Positions 25,070 to 33,828 of a stretch of 64,000 nt of DNA are shown here, in pieces. The notes beneath the pieces were generated by a model. That model did no database searches. It worked only from the letters and a program-made list of their open reading frames with translations, and had not been told where the DNA came from. The stretch comes from Streptomyces misionensis (GTDB taxonomy: Bacteria > Actinomycetota > Actinomycetes > Streptomycetales > Streptomycetaceae), in contig NZ_FNTD01000004.1 in NCBI RefSeq assembly GCF_900104815.1, positions 4,046,501-4,110,500 of the forward strand. The letters run 5' to 3'. A program made the translations under genes and the position numbers. Position 1 is the first letter of the stretch, and each line of letters begins with the position of its first letter.

Positions 25070-26407
25070 TCAGCGGGTCGCGCCCGTCACGATCCAGCGG
25101 CCCGAGCGGCTGCGCCACCACAGGGTCGCCATGCGGGTGGTCATCATCAGCGTCATCGCGGCCCACAGCGCGGTCAGTCCGCCACCGAGCGTCGGGAGGA
25201 GCAGGGCGACCGGCACGAACACCGCCAGGGTCAGCAGCATGGCCCAGGCCAGATAGGGCCCGTCGCCCGCGCCCATCAGGACTCCGTCCAGGACGAAGAC
25301 GATTCCGCAGATGGGCTGTGACAGCGCCACCATCAGCAGAGCGGGCAGCGCCGCGTCCTTGACCACCGCGTCACCGGTGAACAGCGGGAGGAAGAGCGGA
25401 CGCGCGGCGACCACGAGCAGCCCGAGGACGACACCGGTCGCGATGCCCCAACAGACCATTCGCCGGCAGGCGTCACGAGCACCCTGGGCATCGCCCGCCC
25501 CGAGGTAGCGGCCGATGATGGCCTGCCCCGCGATGGCGATCGCGTCGAGCGCGAAGGCGAGCAGGTTCCACAGGGACAGGACGATCTGGTGGGCGGCGAT
25601 GTCGGCATCCCCGAGCCGGGCCGCGACCGCGGTGGCGATCATGAGGATGGCGCGCAGCGACAGGGTGCGGACCAGCAGGGGTACGCCGGCCTGTGCGGAG
25701 GCGCGGATGCCGGCCGCGTCCGGGCGGAGGGAGGCTCCGTGCCGACGGGCGCCGCGCACGACCACGGTCAGATAGACGGCCGCCATCCCGCACTGCGCGA
25801 CGACCGTGCCCCAGGCCGAGCCGGCGATGCCGAGTCCGGCGCCGTAGACCAGGCTCGCGTTGAGGACGGCGTTGGCGATGAAACCGGCGACGGCGACATA
25901 GAGCGGGGTCCTGGTGTCCTGGAGGCCGCGCAGCACGCCGGTGGCGGCGAGCACCATGAGCATGGCCGGGATGCCCAGGGAGGAGATGCGCAGATATGTC
26001 GTGGCGTAGGGGGCGGCCGTGGATGAGGCGCCGAAGAGGTCCACGATGCCGGGGGCCAGGGGAAGGACGACGGCGATGACGGCGCACCCGAGCAGCAGCG
26101 CCAGCCAGATGCCGTCCATGCCCTGGCGGATGGCGCCGCGGAGATCGCCCGCGCCCGTGCGGCGGGCCACGGCGGCAGTGGTGGCGTAGGCGAGGAAGAC
26201 GAACACGCTCACGGCGGTGGTCAGCAGTGCGGAGGCGACGCCGAGACCGGCGAGCTGTGCGGTGCCGAGATGGCCGACGATCGCGCTGTCCACCATGACG
26301 AAGAGGGGCTCGGCGACGAGTGCGCCGAAGGCCGGGACGGCCAGCGCGACGATCTCTCGGTCGTGCCGCCGCCGGGTGGCCTCGGGGATCTCGGGAGCCT
26401 GAGTCAT
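25070..26407 (-). CDS. MATE-family efflux transporter (DinF-like)
   Basis: 445 residues with 12 predicted hydrophobic helices in two repeated halves. MATE signatures include VALAVPAFGALVAEPLFVMVDSAIVGHLG near the N-terminus and the equivalent second-half LFVMV/AIAIAGQAIIGRYLGAG. It should exchange Na+ or H+ for cationic compounds; the substrate is unknown. The ATG is at 26405-26407, divergent from dnaB across a 480-bp region that holds DnaA-box-like sequences. Confidence 0.92.
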   Translation of the reverse strand: MTQAPEIPEATRRRHDREIVALAVPAFGALVAEPLFVMVDSAIVGHLGTAQLAGLGVASALLTTAVSVFVFLAYATTAAVARRTGAGDLRGAIRQGMDGIWLALLLGCAVIAVVLPLAPGIVDLFGASSTAAPYATTYLRISSLGIPAMLMVLAATGVLRGLQDTRTPLYVAVAGFIANAVLNASLVYGAGLGIAGSAWGTVVAQCGMAAVYLTVVVRGARRHGASLRPDAAGIRASAQAGVPLLVRTLSLRAILMIATAVAARLGDADIAAHQIVLSLWNLLAFALDAIAIAGQAIIGRYLGAGDAQGARDACRRMVCWGIATGVVLGLLVVAARPLFLPLFTGDAVVKDAALPALLMVALSQPICGIVFVLDGVLMGAGDGPYLAWAMLLTLAVFVPVALLLPTLGGGLTALWAAMTLMMTTRMATLWWRSRSGRWIVTGATR

Positions 26408-26421
26408 GAGCGCTAATCTAA

Positions 26422-26684
26422 TCGTCCACAGGTAAGAGATGCAATCGAAGAGTGCCCCTTACTGACGATCTCGGCCGCCGTCGTTTCGCGCACCGTTCGA
26501 AGCGATCTTGGCCCGACCGGGAAACTTTTTCTTCTGCACAGCCCGTGGATCTCGAACCCGCAGGTCAGAGAGGTGTCGCGGATGAGGGCGAGGGCTTGTT
26601 CACAGGGCTGTCCACCGGGTCGTGCACAGGTTTCGGCGAGTTCTCCACAGCATCGGGCCGGTCGTCCACATGGCCTGTGGATAA
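26422..26684. promoter_or_regulatory. Cluster of DnaA-box-like sequences upstream of dnaB
   Basis: Five 9-mers match the Streptomyces DnaA box TTGTCCACA at 8/9: 26422-26430, 26596-26604, 26641-26649, 26662-26670 (plus strand) and 26676-26684 (minus strand, the E. coli form TTATCCACA). Weaker 7/9 matches occur at 26532, 26608 and 26620. The last box ends 5 bp before the putative -35 of dnaB. Direct observation; DnaA binding is inferred. Confidence 0.65.
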
Positions 26685-26689
26685 CCAGA

Positions 26690-26718
26690 TTGGCTGACGG
26701 TGCCGACGGGCCTACCGT
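26690..26718 (+). promoter_or_regulatory. Putative vegetative promoter of dnaB
   Basis: TTGGCT (26690-26695), a 17-bp spacer, and TACCGT (26713-26718) resemble a principal-sigma (HrdB-type) promoter. It would give a leader of about 165 nt before the dnaB GTG. Confidence 0.45.
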
Positions 26719-26890
26719 TGTCCGGCGCCCGCTCCTTCTCCCGGCCCCGGAAGACGTTCCCTCCGAGGCCCGGGAAACGGCATAAAACCGACGTGCCAGA
26801 AGCGGAGTCGGGCCTCTCGATTTGTCAGTGTCGTGCCGTACAACAGAGGACACGGCGAGGTCCGCCGCGCGGACGGGAGGAGGTGGCTCG

Positions 26891-28369
26891 GTGAGCATTT
26901 CCGAGCCCTTGGACGATCCGTGGGCGGACAGCGGGCCCAGTGATCGTCTGCCGGCTTCCCGTCGGCGTCCCGACGGCGGCCGGGGTCGTGACGAGCAGCA
27001 CGACCGGGGCCGGGACAACGCTTCCTGGGACGGCGGCGGTTCCTCCTTCGAGCGGGTGCCCCCGCAGGACCTCGACGCCGAGCAGTCGGTGCTGGGCGGC
27101 ATGCTGCTGTCCAAGGACGCCATCGCCGACGTCGTGGAGATCCTCAAGGGCCACGACTTCTACAAGCCCGCGCACGAGACGATCTACCAGGCGATCCTGG
27201 ACGTCTACGCCAAGGGCGAGCCGGCCGACCCGATCACCATCGCCGCGGAGCTCACCAAGCGCGGCGAGATCAACAAGGTCGGCGGCGCCGCGTACCTGCA
27301 CAGTCTGGTGCAGACCGTGCCGACGGCGGCCAACGCCGAGTACTACGCGGAGATCGTCCACGAGCGCGCCGTCCTGCGCCGGCTGGTCGAGGCCGGAACG
27401 CGCATCACCCAGATGGGATACGCGGCCGACGGCGACGTGGACGAGATCGTCAACAGCGCCCAGGCCGAGATCTACGCCGTCACCGAGCAGCGCACCAGTG
27501 AGGACTATCTGCCGCTGGGCGACATCATGGAGGGCGCCCTCGACGAGATCGAGGCGATCGGCTCGCGCAGCGGCGAGATGACGGGTGTGCCGACCGGCTT
27601 CACCGACTTCGACTCGCTCACCAACGGTCTGCACCCCGGTCAGATGATCGTCATCGCGGCCCGTCCCGCCATGGGCAAGTCGACGCTCGCCCTGGACTTC
27701 GCGCGGGCCGCGGCCATCAAGCACAACCTGCCGAGCGTCATCTTCTCGCTCGAAATGGGGCGCAACGAGATCGCGATGCGTCTGCTGTCCGCCGAGGCCC
27801 GGGTCGCCCTGCACCACATGCGCTCCGGCACGATGACCGACGAGGACTGGACCCGGCTCGCCCGCCGCATGCCGGACGTCTCGGCCGCCCCGCTCTACAT
27901 CGACGACTCCCCGAACCTGTCGATGATGGAGATCCGGGCCAAGTGCCGCCGGCTCAAGCAGCGCAACGACCTGAAGCTGGTCGTCATCGACTATCTCCAG
28001 CTGATGCAGTCCGGCGGCTCCAAGCGCGCCGAGAGCCGTCAGCAGGAGGTCTCGGACATGTCCCGTAACCTCAAGCTGCTCGCCAAGGAGCTGGAGATCC
28101 CGGTCATCGCGCTGTCCCAGCTCAACCGTGGTCCCGAGCAGCGCACCGACAAGAAGCCGATGGTCTCCGACCTGCGTGAGTCCGGCTCGATCGAGCAGGA
28201 CGCCGACATGGTCATCCTGCTGCACCGCGAAGACGCCTACGAGAAGGAGTCCCCGCGCGCGGGCGAGGCCGACCTGATCGTCGCCAAGCACCGTAACGGT
28301 CCCACGGCCACCATCACGGTCGCCTTCCAGGGCCACTACTCGCGCTTCGTGGACATGGCCCAGACCTGA
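26891..28369 (+). CDS. dnaB: Replicative DNA helicase DnaB
   Basis: 492 residues from the GTG at 26891 (GGAGGAGG 8 nt upstream); an upstream in-frame ATG lacks a ribosome-binding site. An acidic/Arg-rich head of about 55 residues precedes the N-terminal primase-binding domain (PPQDLDAEQSVLGGMLLS) and the RecA-like helicase domain with Walker A ARPAMGKST (about 258-266), Walker B LVVIDYLQLM, and the DLRESGSIEQDAD and Arg-finger regions. No intein interrupts the motor, although DnaB is a frequent intein host. It unwinds DNA at the fork together with Ssb from the nearby operon. Confidence 0.97.
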   Translation: MSISEPLDDPWADSGPSDRLPASRRRPDGGRGRDEQHDRGRDNASWDGGGSSFERVPPQDLDAEQSVLGGMLLSKDAIADVVEILKGHDFYKPAHETIYQAILDVYAKGEPADPITIAAELTKRGEINKVGGAAYLHSLVQTVPTAANAEYYAEIVHERAVLRRLVEAGTRITQMGYAADGDVDEIVNSAQAEIYAVTEQRTSEDYLPLGDIMEGALDEIEAIGSRSGEMTGVPTGFTDFDSLTNGLHPGQMIVIAARPAMGKSTLALDFARAAAIKHNLPSVIFSLEMGRNEIAMRLLSAEARVALHHMRSGTMTDEDWTRLARRMPDVSAAPLYIDDSPNLSMMEIRAKCRRLKQRNDLKLVVIDYLQLMQSGGSKRAESRQQEVSDMSRNLKLLAKELEIPVIALSQLNRGPEQRTDKKPMVSDLRESGSIEQDADMVILLHREDAYEKESPRAGEADLIVAKHRNGPTATITVAFQGHYSRFVDMAQT

Positions 28370-28449
28370 CCGGACCCCGTGGCCCTTCTCCGCTGCGCCC
28401 GCGCCGAAATGAATTCGACGCTCGGCGTTCCAGCGGATGGACTGGGGGG

Positions 28450-29835
28450 ATGACGACTTCACAGGACGCGCTGCTCCCGGGGACGCAGCGCGCATTGCTG
28501 CACAGGATCGCCGTCGCCCAGCGCGAGGGACGGACACCGTCGCTGGTCGCCGCCGTGGTGCGGGACGGGCAAACCGTGTGGCACGGGGCGCGCAGCTCGG
28601 TGGAGGGGCACGCGCCGGACGAGAACGTGCAGTACCGGATCGGGTCCATCACCAAGACCTTCACGGCCGTACTGGTGATGCGGCTGCGCGACGAGGGTGT
28701 GCTCGACCTCGGTGATCCGTTGGACAAGCATCTGCCGGGTACCGCCGTGGGGCAGGCCACGATCGCCCAACTGCTCGCGCACACGGCCGGGGTGGCGGCC
28801 GAGTCCCCCGGCCCCTGGTGGGAGCGGACCCCGGGCTCGCTCCGGCCCGAGCTGGGCGATGTACTCGGCGAGCAGCCCCTGCTGCACCCCGCGGGGCGGC
28901 TGCACCACTACTCCAACACCGGCTACACGCTGCTCGGCGCGCTGGTGGAGGAGCTGCGCGGCGCCCCCTGGGAAGAGGTGCTGCGCCGGGAGATCCTCGA
29001 ACCGCTCGGCCTGCACCGCACCAGTCCCCGGCCGCAGGCCCCGCACGCGGGCGGCTGGGCGGTGCATCCGTGGGCCGACGCGCTGCTGCCGGAGCCGGCG
29101 GAGGACCTGGGCCGGATGGCGTCCGCCGGCCAGCTGTGGTCGACCACGGGGGACCTGGCGCGGTTCGCTGTCTTCCTGGCCCATGGCGACGAGCGGGTGC
29201 TGAGCGCGGAGTCGGTGCTGGAGATGCGGACCCCGGCGGCGCCGGCCGAGGCCCCCGATGTGGTGGACGGGGCCAGCTACGGCCTCGGGATGCAGCTCAC
29301 CACCCGCGACGGGCGACTGCTGGTCGGCCACTCCGGCTCGCTGCCCGGCTTCCTGGCCAACCTCACCATCAGCGTGGAGGACGATCTGGCCGCGGTGGTG
29401 CTCACCAACTGCACCAGCGGGCCGTCGCTGGGGACGGTGGGCGCCGATCTCGTGCGGATCGTCGCCGAGGCGGAGCCGCGGATCCCCGAGCCCTGGCGCC
29501 CGCTGCGGGAGGTCGACCCGGCGGTTCTGGAACTGGCCGGACAGTGGTACTGGGGGACCGGTGCCTTCGGGCTGCGGGTGACGGCCGATGGTCTGCTCTC
29601 GCTCGCTCCTCTGACCGGCGGCGGTCGCAGCTCCCGTTTCCGCTCGAACGGGGACGGCACCTGGACGGGGCTGGAGGACTACTACGCCGGTGAGCTGCTG
29701 CGGCCCGTGCGCCGGCCGGACGGGTCGCTGAGCCACCTCGACCTCGGCTCGTTCGTGTTCACCCGGCAGCCGTACGACCCCGAGGCGCCGGTGCCCGGTG
29801 GTGTGGACCCGGAGGGCTGGCGGGGCCTCTCCTGA
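28450..29835 (+). CDS. Serine beta-lactamase / D-Ala-D-Ala carboxypeptidase-like hydrolase
   Basis: 461 residues of the class C beta-lactamase/esterase family. The nucleophile motif SITK has S66 and K69, the second motif YSN is at 154-156, and HSG at 294-296 replaces KTG as is usual for this family. No signal peptide is seen, so it may be cytosolic and act as an esterase or peptidase rather than a resistance enzyme. The C-terminal ~110 residues form a lipocalin-like extension. It lies 80 bp after dnaB, same strand, with a weak ribosome-binding context (GGGGGG). A parS-cored terminator follows. Confidence 0.85.
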   Translation: MTTSQDALLPGTQRALLHRIAVAQREGRTPSLVAAVVRDGQTVWHGARSSVEGHAPDENVQYRIGSITKTFTAVLVMRLRDEGVLDLGDPLDKHLPGTAVGQATIAQLLAHTAGVAAESPGPWWERTPGSLRPELGDVLGEQPLLHPAGRLHHYSNTGYTLLGALVEELRGAPWEEVLRREILEPLGLHRTSPRPQAPHAGGWAVHPWADALLPEPAEDLGRMASAGQLWSTTGDLARFAVFLAHGDERVLSAESVLEMRTPAAPAEAPDVVDGASYGLGMQLTTRDGRLLVGHSGSLPGFLANLTISVEDDLAAVVLTNCTSGPSLGTVGADLVRIVAEAEPRIPEPWRPLREVDPAVLELAGQWYWGTGAFGLRVTADGLLSLAPLTGGGRSSRFRSNGDGTWTGLEDYYAGELLRPVRRPDGSLSHLDLGSFVFTRQPYDPEAPVPGGVDPEGWRGLS

Positions 29836-29862
29836 TCCGTCGACTGGTCCGGCGGTGGGTGC

Positions 29863-29900
29863 AAGGGGGCTCGCGTTTCACGTGAAACGCGAGCCCCCTT
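29863..29900. terminator. Perfect 38-bp palindromic terminator with parS at its core
   Basis: Two exact 19-bp arms (29863-29881 with 29882-29900), starting AAGGGGGCTCGCG, centred on CACGTG of a parS-like site. It is placed between the convergent beta-lactamase-like and GNAT genes. Confidence 0.75.
29874..29889. other. parS: parS-like site 7 (14/16, symmetric variant)
   Basis: CGTTTCACGTGAAACG keeps the 14-bp core and changes both outer bases symmetrically. It forms the centre of the terminator palindrome. Confidence 0.8.
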
Positions 29901-29927
29901 CGTCCTGATCTCAGCGGGGTGAAGCCG

Positions 29928-30380
29928 TCAGAGGCGAAGCTTGAAGCCCTCGTGCGAGGCGGTGAAGCCGAGCCGCTCGTAGAAGCGGTGGGCGTCGGTA
30001 CGGGCCTTGTCGGACGTCAACTGCACCATCCGGCAGCCGAGCCGCCGGGCCGTGTCGATGGCCCACTGGATCAGTTCGGTGCCCAGCCCGCTGCCGCGCT
30101 CGTCGGCGTGGATGCGCACGGCCTCGATGAGCGCTCGTGTCGCGCCCCGGTGGGAAAGCCCGGGGATGGTGGTGAGCTGGAGGGTCCCGATCACCCGGCC
30201 GTCGCGCACGGCGACGACGAGATGCTGGTTCGGGTCCGCCTCCAGCCGCTTCAGCGCCGCCTGGTACGGCGCGGGATCGTCGGGCGACTCCCGCTGCGCG
30301 CCCAGCGGGTCGTCGGCGAGCATGGCGATGATCGCCGGAAGGTCGTCGGCGGTCGCCGCCCGTATCTCAAGATCTCCCAT
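29928..30380 (-). CDS. GNAT-family N-acetyltransferase
   Basis: 150 residues with a full GNAT fold: LEIRAATADDLPAIIAML at the N-terminus, and the acetyl-CoA loop ADERGSGLGTELIQWAI (about 92-108, motif R-G-x-G-x-G) with the following RLGCRMVQLTSDKARTDAHRFYERLGF typical of GNATs. The substrate is unknown. It begins 9 bp after the marR gene on the same strand, so marR and this gene are almost certainly cotranscribed, and MarR probably regulates it. Confidence 0.88.
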   Translation of the reverse strand: MGDLEIRAATADDLPAIIAMLADDPLGAQRESPDDPAPYQAALKRLEADPNQHLVVAVRDGRVIGTLQLTTIPGLSHRGATRALIEAVRIHADERGSGLGTELIQWAIDTARRLGCRMVQLTSDKARTDAHRFYERLGFTASHEGFKLRL

Positions 30381-30389
30381 GCCCGCACC

Positions 30390-30848
30390 CTACGCGGGCA
30401 CGTTCAGCGACTCCACGACCTTGACCAGTGGGGCCAGTTCGGGGTTCTCCGATGCCTTGTCCAGCGCCTCGCGCAGGGCGGCGTCATTGGTGGGCCGTGC
30501 CTTCTCCAGCAGCCGCAGGCCCTGCTCGGTGACGTTGGTGTAGATGCCACGCCGGTCGGTGGGGCACAGGTAGCGCTCCAGCAGGCCGCGGTCCTCCAGG
30601 CGGGTCACCAGACGGGTGGTGGCGCTCTGGCTGAGCACGACCGCGTCGGCGACCTGCTTCATCTGGAGATGCCCGCCCTCGCCGTCGTGCTGCCGGCTCA
30701 GTACGTCGAGCAGTGAGTACTCGCGCACGCTGAGGTCGTGCTGCGCCTGCAGGGCGCGCTCGATGTGCGCCTCGATCTTCCCGTGCAGCGCAGAGAGGGC
30801 GCACCAGCCCTGAGCGAGGGCGGTGAGCGCGGGGTCCGTCGCTGTCAT
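30390..30848 (-). CDS. MarR-family transcriptional regulator
   Basis: 152 residues from the ATG at 30846-30848 (GGAGG upstream). The winged-helix MarR core includes LSVREYSLLDVLSRQ, MKQVADAVVLSQSATTRLVTRLEDRGLLER and the wing PTDRRGIYTNVTEQG. It is divergent from a DHA1-type MFS exporter, the usual arrangement for a MarR repressor controlling its own efflux pump. Repeated TTGCATTTA/CTGCAATTA elements in the shared region (30913-30939) are candidate operators. The inducer is unknown. Confidence 0.92.
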   Translation of the reverse strand: MTATDPALTALAQGWCALSALHGKIEAHIERALQAQHDLSVREYSLLDVLSRQHDGEGGHLQMKQVADAVVLSQSATTRLVTRLEDRGLLERYLCPTDRRGIYTNVTEQGLRLLEKARPTNDAALREALDKASENPELAPLVKVVESLNVPA

Positions 30849-30912
30849 TGGCGTGTTCCTCCGTCCCGGAGCGGCTTCCTCAAGAGTAGACCACTTCCGT
30901 GATAGCCCGCCC

Positions 30913-30940
30913 TTGCATTTAGCCCGCGTCTGCAATTATC
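30913..30940. promoter_or_regulatory. Candidate MarR operator / MFS promoter
   Basis: TTGCATTTA at 30913 and CTGCAATTA at 30930 form two related half-elements. TTGCAT with ATTATC 16 bp later could also be a -35/-10 pair toward the MFS gene. Suggestive only. Confidence 0.35.
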
Positions 30941-30991
30941 GTGGTGGCACGCAAAGCGCTCCTGCAACCGTTTGGGAAGGTGTACCCCCAC

Positions 30992-32200
30992 ATGCCTCTC
31001 GCGCTTCTGGCCCTCGCGATCGGGGCCTTCGGAATCGGGACCACCGAGTTCGTGATCATGGGCTTGCTGCCCGAGGTCGCGGGTGATTTCGGGGTCTCCA
31101 TCCCCACGGCCGGCCTGCTGGTGACCGGCTACGCGCTCGGTGTGGTCATCGGCGCCCCGCTGATGACCGTGCTCGGCACCAAGATCCCGCGCAAGCGGAT
31201 GCTGATGGTGCTGATGGGCCTCTTCATCGCGGGCAACCTGCTGTCCGCGCTGGCCCCCGCCTTCGCGGTCATGCTGATCGGCCGCGTGGTCGCCTCGCTC
31301 GCCCACGGAGCCTTCTTCGGCATCGGCTCGGTCGTGGCGGCCGAGCTGGTCGCGCCGCAGAAGAAGGCCGGCGCCATCGCCATGATGTTCACCGGCCTGA
31401 CCGTCGCCAATGTCGTCGGTGTCCCGCTGGGCACCCTGGTGGGCCAGCACGTCGGCTGGCGCGTCACCTTCGCGATCGTCGCCGCGCTCGGCGTGGTCGG
31501 CCTCGCCGGCATCGCCAAGCTGGTGCCCGAGCTGCCCCGCCCCGAGGGCGTGCACCTGCGGCACGAGCTGGCCGCCTTCAAGAACGCCCAGGTCCTGCTC
31601 GCCATGGCGATGACCGTCCTCGGTTTCGGCGGTGTCTTCGCGGCCATCACCTACATCGCGCCGATGATGACCCACGTCGCCGGCTTCGCCGACGGCTCGG
31701 TCACCTGGCTGCTGGTCCTGTTCGGCATCGGCATGGTCGGCGGCAACCTCATCGGCGGCAGGTTCGCCGACCGCGCCCTGATGCCGATGCTGTACGTCTC
31801 GCTGGGCGCCCTGGCCCTCGTCCTCGCCCTGTTCACGCTGACCGCCCACAACAAGATCGCGGCCGCCGTGACCATCGCCCTCATCGGCGCCCTCGGCTTC
31901 GCCACCGTCCCGCCGCTGCAGAAGCGCGTCCTGGACCAGGCGCACGGCGCGCCCACGCTCGCCTCGGCCGTGAACATCGGCGCCTTCAACCTGGGCAACG
32001 CGCTCTCCGCCTGGCTCGGCGGCCTGGTGATCTCGGCCGGCTTCGGCTACACGGCCCCCAACTGGGTCGGTGCCGTCCTCGCGGCGGCCGCGCTGGTCCT
32101 CGCCGTCCTCTCGGCTGCCCTGGAGCGCCGTGACACCGCCCGCGGAACCGTGGTCGCCTCCGGCGCCCCCAGCGGCCGGCACGCCGCCGTCCACCACTGA
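30992..32200 (+). CDS. MFS exporter (DHA1, chloramphenicol/purine-efflux type)
   Basis: 402 residues, 12 hydrophobic helices. The opening LALAIGAFGIGTTEFVIMGLLPEVAGDF and GYALGVVIGAPLMTVLGTKIPRKR are characteristic of the AraJ/CmlR/PbuE-like DHA1 drug exporters, and the motif C region TGLTVANVVGVPLGT (about 139-153) is typical of antiporters. The ATG at 30992 follows GGGAAGG; earlier frame extension lacks a start signal. The divergent marR gene is the likely regulator. The substrate is unresolved. Confidence 0.9.
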   Translation: MPLALLALAIGAFGIGTTEFVIMGLLPEVAGDFGVSIPTAGLLVTGYALGVVIGAPLMTVLGTKIPRKRMLMVLMGLFIAGNLLSALAPAFAVMLIGRVVASLAHGAFFGIGSVVAAELVAPQKKAGAIAMMFTGLTVANVVGVPLGTLVGQHVGWRVTFAIVAALGVVGLAGIAKLVPELPRPEGVHLRHELAAFKNAQVLLAMAMTVLGFGGVFAAITYIAPMMTHVAGFADGSVTWLLVLFGIGMVGGNLIGGRFADRALMPMLYVSLGALALVLALFTLTAHNKIAAAVTIALIGALGFATVPPLQKRVLDQAHGAPTLASAVNIGAFNLGNALSAWLGGLVISAGFGYTAPNWVGAVLAAAALVLAVLSAALERRDTARGTVVASGAPSGRHAAVHH

Positions 32201-32297
32201 GCCACGGCCCCCTGGGCGGCCACCACCTCACAGCCCCCCACAGTCACCCGCACCGATCCGGTGCGGTCCCCACCGCAGCACCCGAGGAGACACGTCC

Positions 32298-32717
32298 ATG
32301 ACCACCACCGCCGTCGCCCCGCTCACCATCGAGGACGCCGAGCTGCTGGTCGCCACCGCCCGCCGAGCGGCCGAGGAGGCGGGAGTCACCGTCAGCGTCA
32401 CCGTCCTCGACGCGGGCGGCCACCTGCTCGCCTTCCGCCGGGACGACCGGGCCGTGCTGATCTCCGGCGAGACCAGCACCCGCAAGGCCTACACCGCGCT
32501 CCAGCTGAACACCCCCACCGCCGACCTGGTCGACGCCGTTCAGCCGGGCGGCCTCTTCCACACGCTGCCCACGGCCCTCGACCGGCCGCTGCTGTTCATC
32601 GCGGGAGGCGTCCCCGTCCACCGGGACGGCCGGCTGATCGGTGCCATCGGCGTCGGTGGCGGGGCGCCCGAGCAGGACCACGGCTTCGCCACCGCGGCCG
32701 TTCGGGCCCTCGCCTGA
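32298..32717 (+). CDS. GlcG/HbpS-family (PF03928-like) protein
   Basis: 139 residues from the ATG at 32298 (GAGGAG 9 nt upstream). The whole length fits the GlcG/HbpS fold: LTIEDAELLVATARRAAEEAG, VTVLDAGGHLLAFRRDD, a KAYTAL helix and GGVPVHRDGRLIGAIGVGGGAPEQDHGFA. Members bind haem or cobalamin, or are adjacent subunits of oxidoreductases; HbpS of S. reticuli is the best-studied case. This copy has no signal peptide and no obvious partner gene, so the function is open. It is 97 bp downstream of the MFS gene and may be in its operon. Confidence 0.8.
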   Translation: MTTTAVAPLTIEDAELLVATARRAAEEAGVTVSVTVLDAGGHLLAFRRDDRAVLISGETSTRKAYTALQLNTPTADLVDAVQPGGLFHTLPTALDRPLLFIAGGVPVHRDGRLIGAIGVGGGAPEQDHGFATAAVRALA

Positions 32718-32736
32718 TCACCGCTCCGGTACGGAC

Positions 32737-32769
32737 ACAGGCCCCGCCGCTTACCGCGGCGGGGCCTGT
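32737..32769. terminator. Bidirectional terminator
   Basis: A 14-bp perfect stem (32737-32750 with 32756-32769) and a TTACC loop, between the convergent GlcG-like and double-GNAT genes. Confidence 0.85.
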
Positions 32770-32786
32770 CCACGTCGTACGGCGGC

Positions 32787-33725
32787 TCAGCCGGCGGCCA
32801 CCGTCAGCGGGGCGAACCGACGCGTCCAGTCACCGGGCAGCTCGTTGGTGCCGTAGGCCATCACCGAGGTGCACACCACGGACGCCAGGCCACGCGCCTT
32901 GGCCCACGCCAGCAGCTCCTCGTGACGTACGTCGATGTCGGTGCGCAGCGGACGGTCCGTGCCGGCCGCCAGGGAGGTGATCAGCGCCCGCGCGGTCTCC
33001 GTGTCCCGGGCGATCAGCGGGCCGACGACATGGGTGTCCATGTTCGGCCACGCGGCCGTGTAACCGGTGATCCGGCCGTCCTCCTCGGCCACCCGGAGCT
33101 GGTCCGCGAAGGCGGGCAGTCGGGCGATGAGGGGCGTCCGGTCGGCGCCGAACACCTCCTCGTCCAGCCGCAGGATCCCGGCCAGGTCCTCCGCGGTGGC
33201 GGCGCGCGTCCGCACCCCGGTCTCCGGCCCGCCGGGCGTGAAGCGGCCCCTGAGCATCTCCGCCCGCCCCGTCACCTTGAAGCCCAGCTCCTCGTAGAGC
33301 GGGCGGCCGTTCTCCGTGGCGTAGAGGGTCAACGGGGTGCCGTCCATGACCGACAGCACATGGCGCATCAGGCGGCGTCCGACGCCCCGACGGGCATGGC
33401 GCTCGGCGACGAGGACCATGCCGACGGCGCCGAGTTCCGGCCGCTCCCAGGTTCCGTACTCGGTGAGGACGCAGGCGGCGACGAGGCCGCCCTGCGGGTC
33501 GTCGATACCGAAGCCCCGTCCTGCCGTGAGGAGGAAGCCCCACTTGTGTTCCTCGCGTGGCCACCCCCGGTCCTCGGACAGGTCGGCGCAGGCGGTGAGA
33601 TCGCGGAGCGTCAGACGACGAATGGGCAGAGCGTCGAGGGAAGGAGTTGGCACGCACGTCAGGCTGTCCGAAGCAGACCCCCGGCGTCCACCCGTTTCGA
33701 TGCGGACGCACGCGCTTTTGGTCAT
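32787..33725 (-). CDS. Tandem-GNAT acetyltransferase
   Basis: 312 residues with two GNAT-like units. The first (about 32-165) includes the acetyl-CoA loop AERHARRGVGRRLMRHVL and LYATENGRPLYEELGF. The second (about 175-305) begins VRTRAATAEDLAGILRLDEEVFGADR and has a degenerate CoA loop, as in single-chain pseudo-dimers of this superfamily. The substrate is unknown. The ATG at 33723-33725 has only a weak ribosome-binding site; a GTG at 33651-33653 is an alternative that would remove 24 basic residues. A parS site lies 56 bp upstream. Confidence 0.8.
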   Translation of the reverse strand: MTKSACVRIETGGRRGSASDSLTCVPTPSLDALPIRRLTLRDLTACADLSEDRGWPREEHKWGFLLTAGRGFGIDDPQGGLVAACVLTEYGTWERPELGAVGMVLVAERHARRGVGRRLMRHVLSVMDGTPLTLYATENGRPLYEELGFKVTGRAEMLRGRFTPGGPETGVRTRAATAEDLAGILRLDEEVFGADRTPLIARLPAFADQLRVAEEDGRITGYTAAWPNMDTHVVGPLIARDTETARALITSLAAGTDRPLRTDIDVRHEELLAWAKARGLASVVCTSVMAYGTNELPGDWTRRFAPLTVAAG

Positions 33726-33781
33726 CTCGTAGCCGTACGTACAGTCCGTGGACAGCCCGGTGGCGCGCGGGCGGGCGGGAG

Positions 33782-33797
33782 TGTTTCACGTGAAACA
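33782..33797. other. parS: parS site 8 (perfect)
   Basis: TGTTTCACGTGAAACA, 16/16, in the 100-bp gap between the tandem-GNAT start and the Nudix stop. Confidence 0.95.
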
Positions 33798-33828
33798 TCG
33801 CCCGGCCCGGCTGTCGGGGGACGCCTGG

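Noticed and set aside
26422..26718. oriC itself at the DnaA-box cluster
   Set aside because: Streptomyces oriC lies between dnaA and dnaN with about 19 boxes. Here the genes are a MATE transporter and dnaB and only five good boxes are present.
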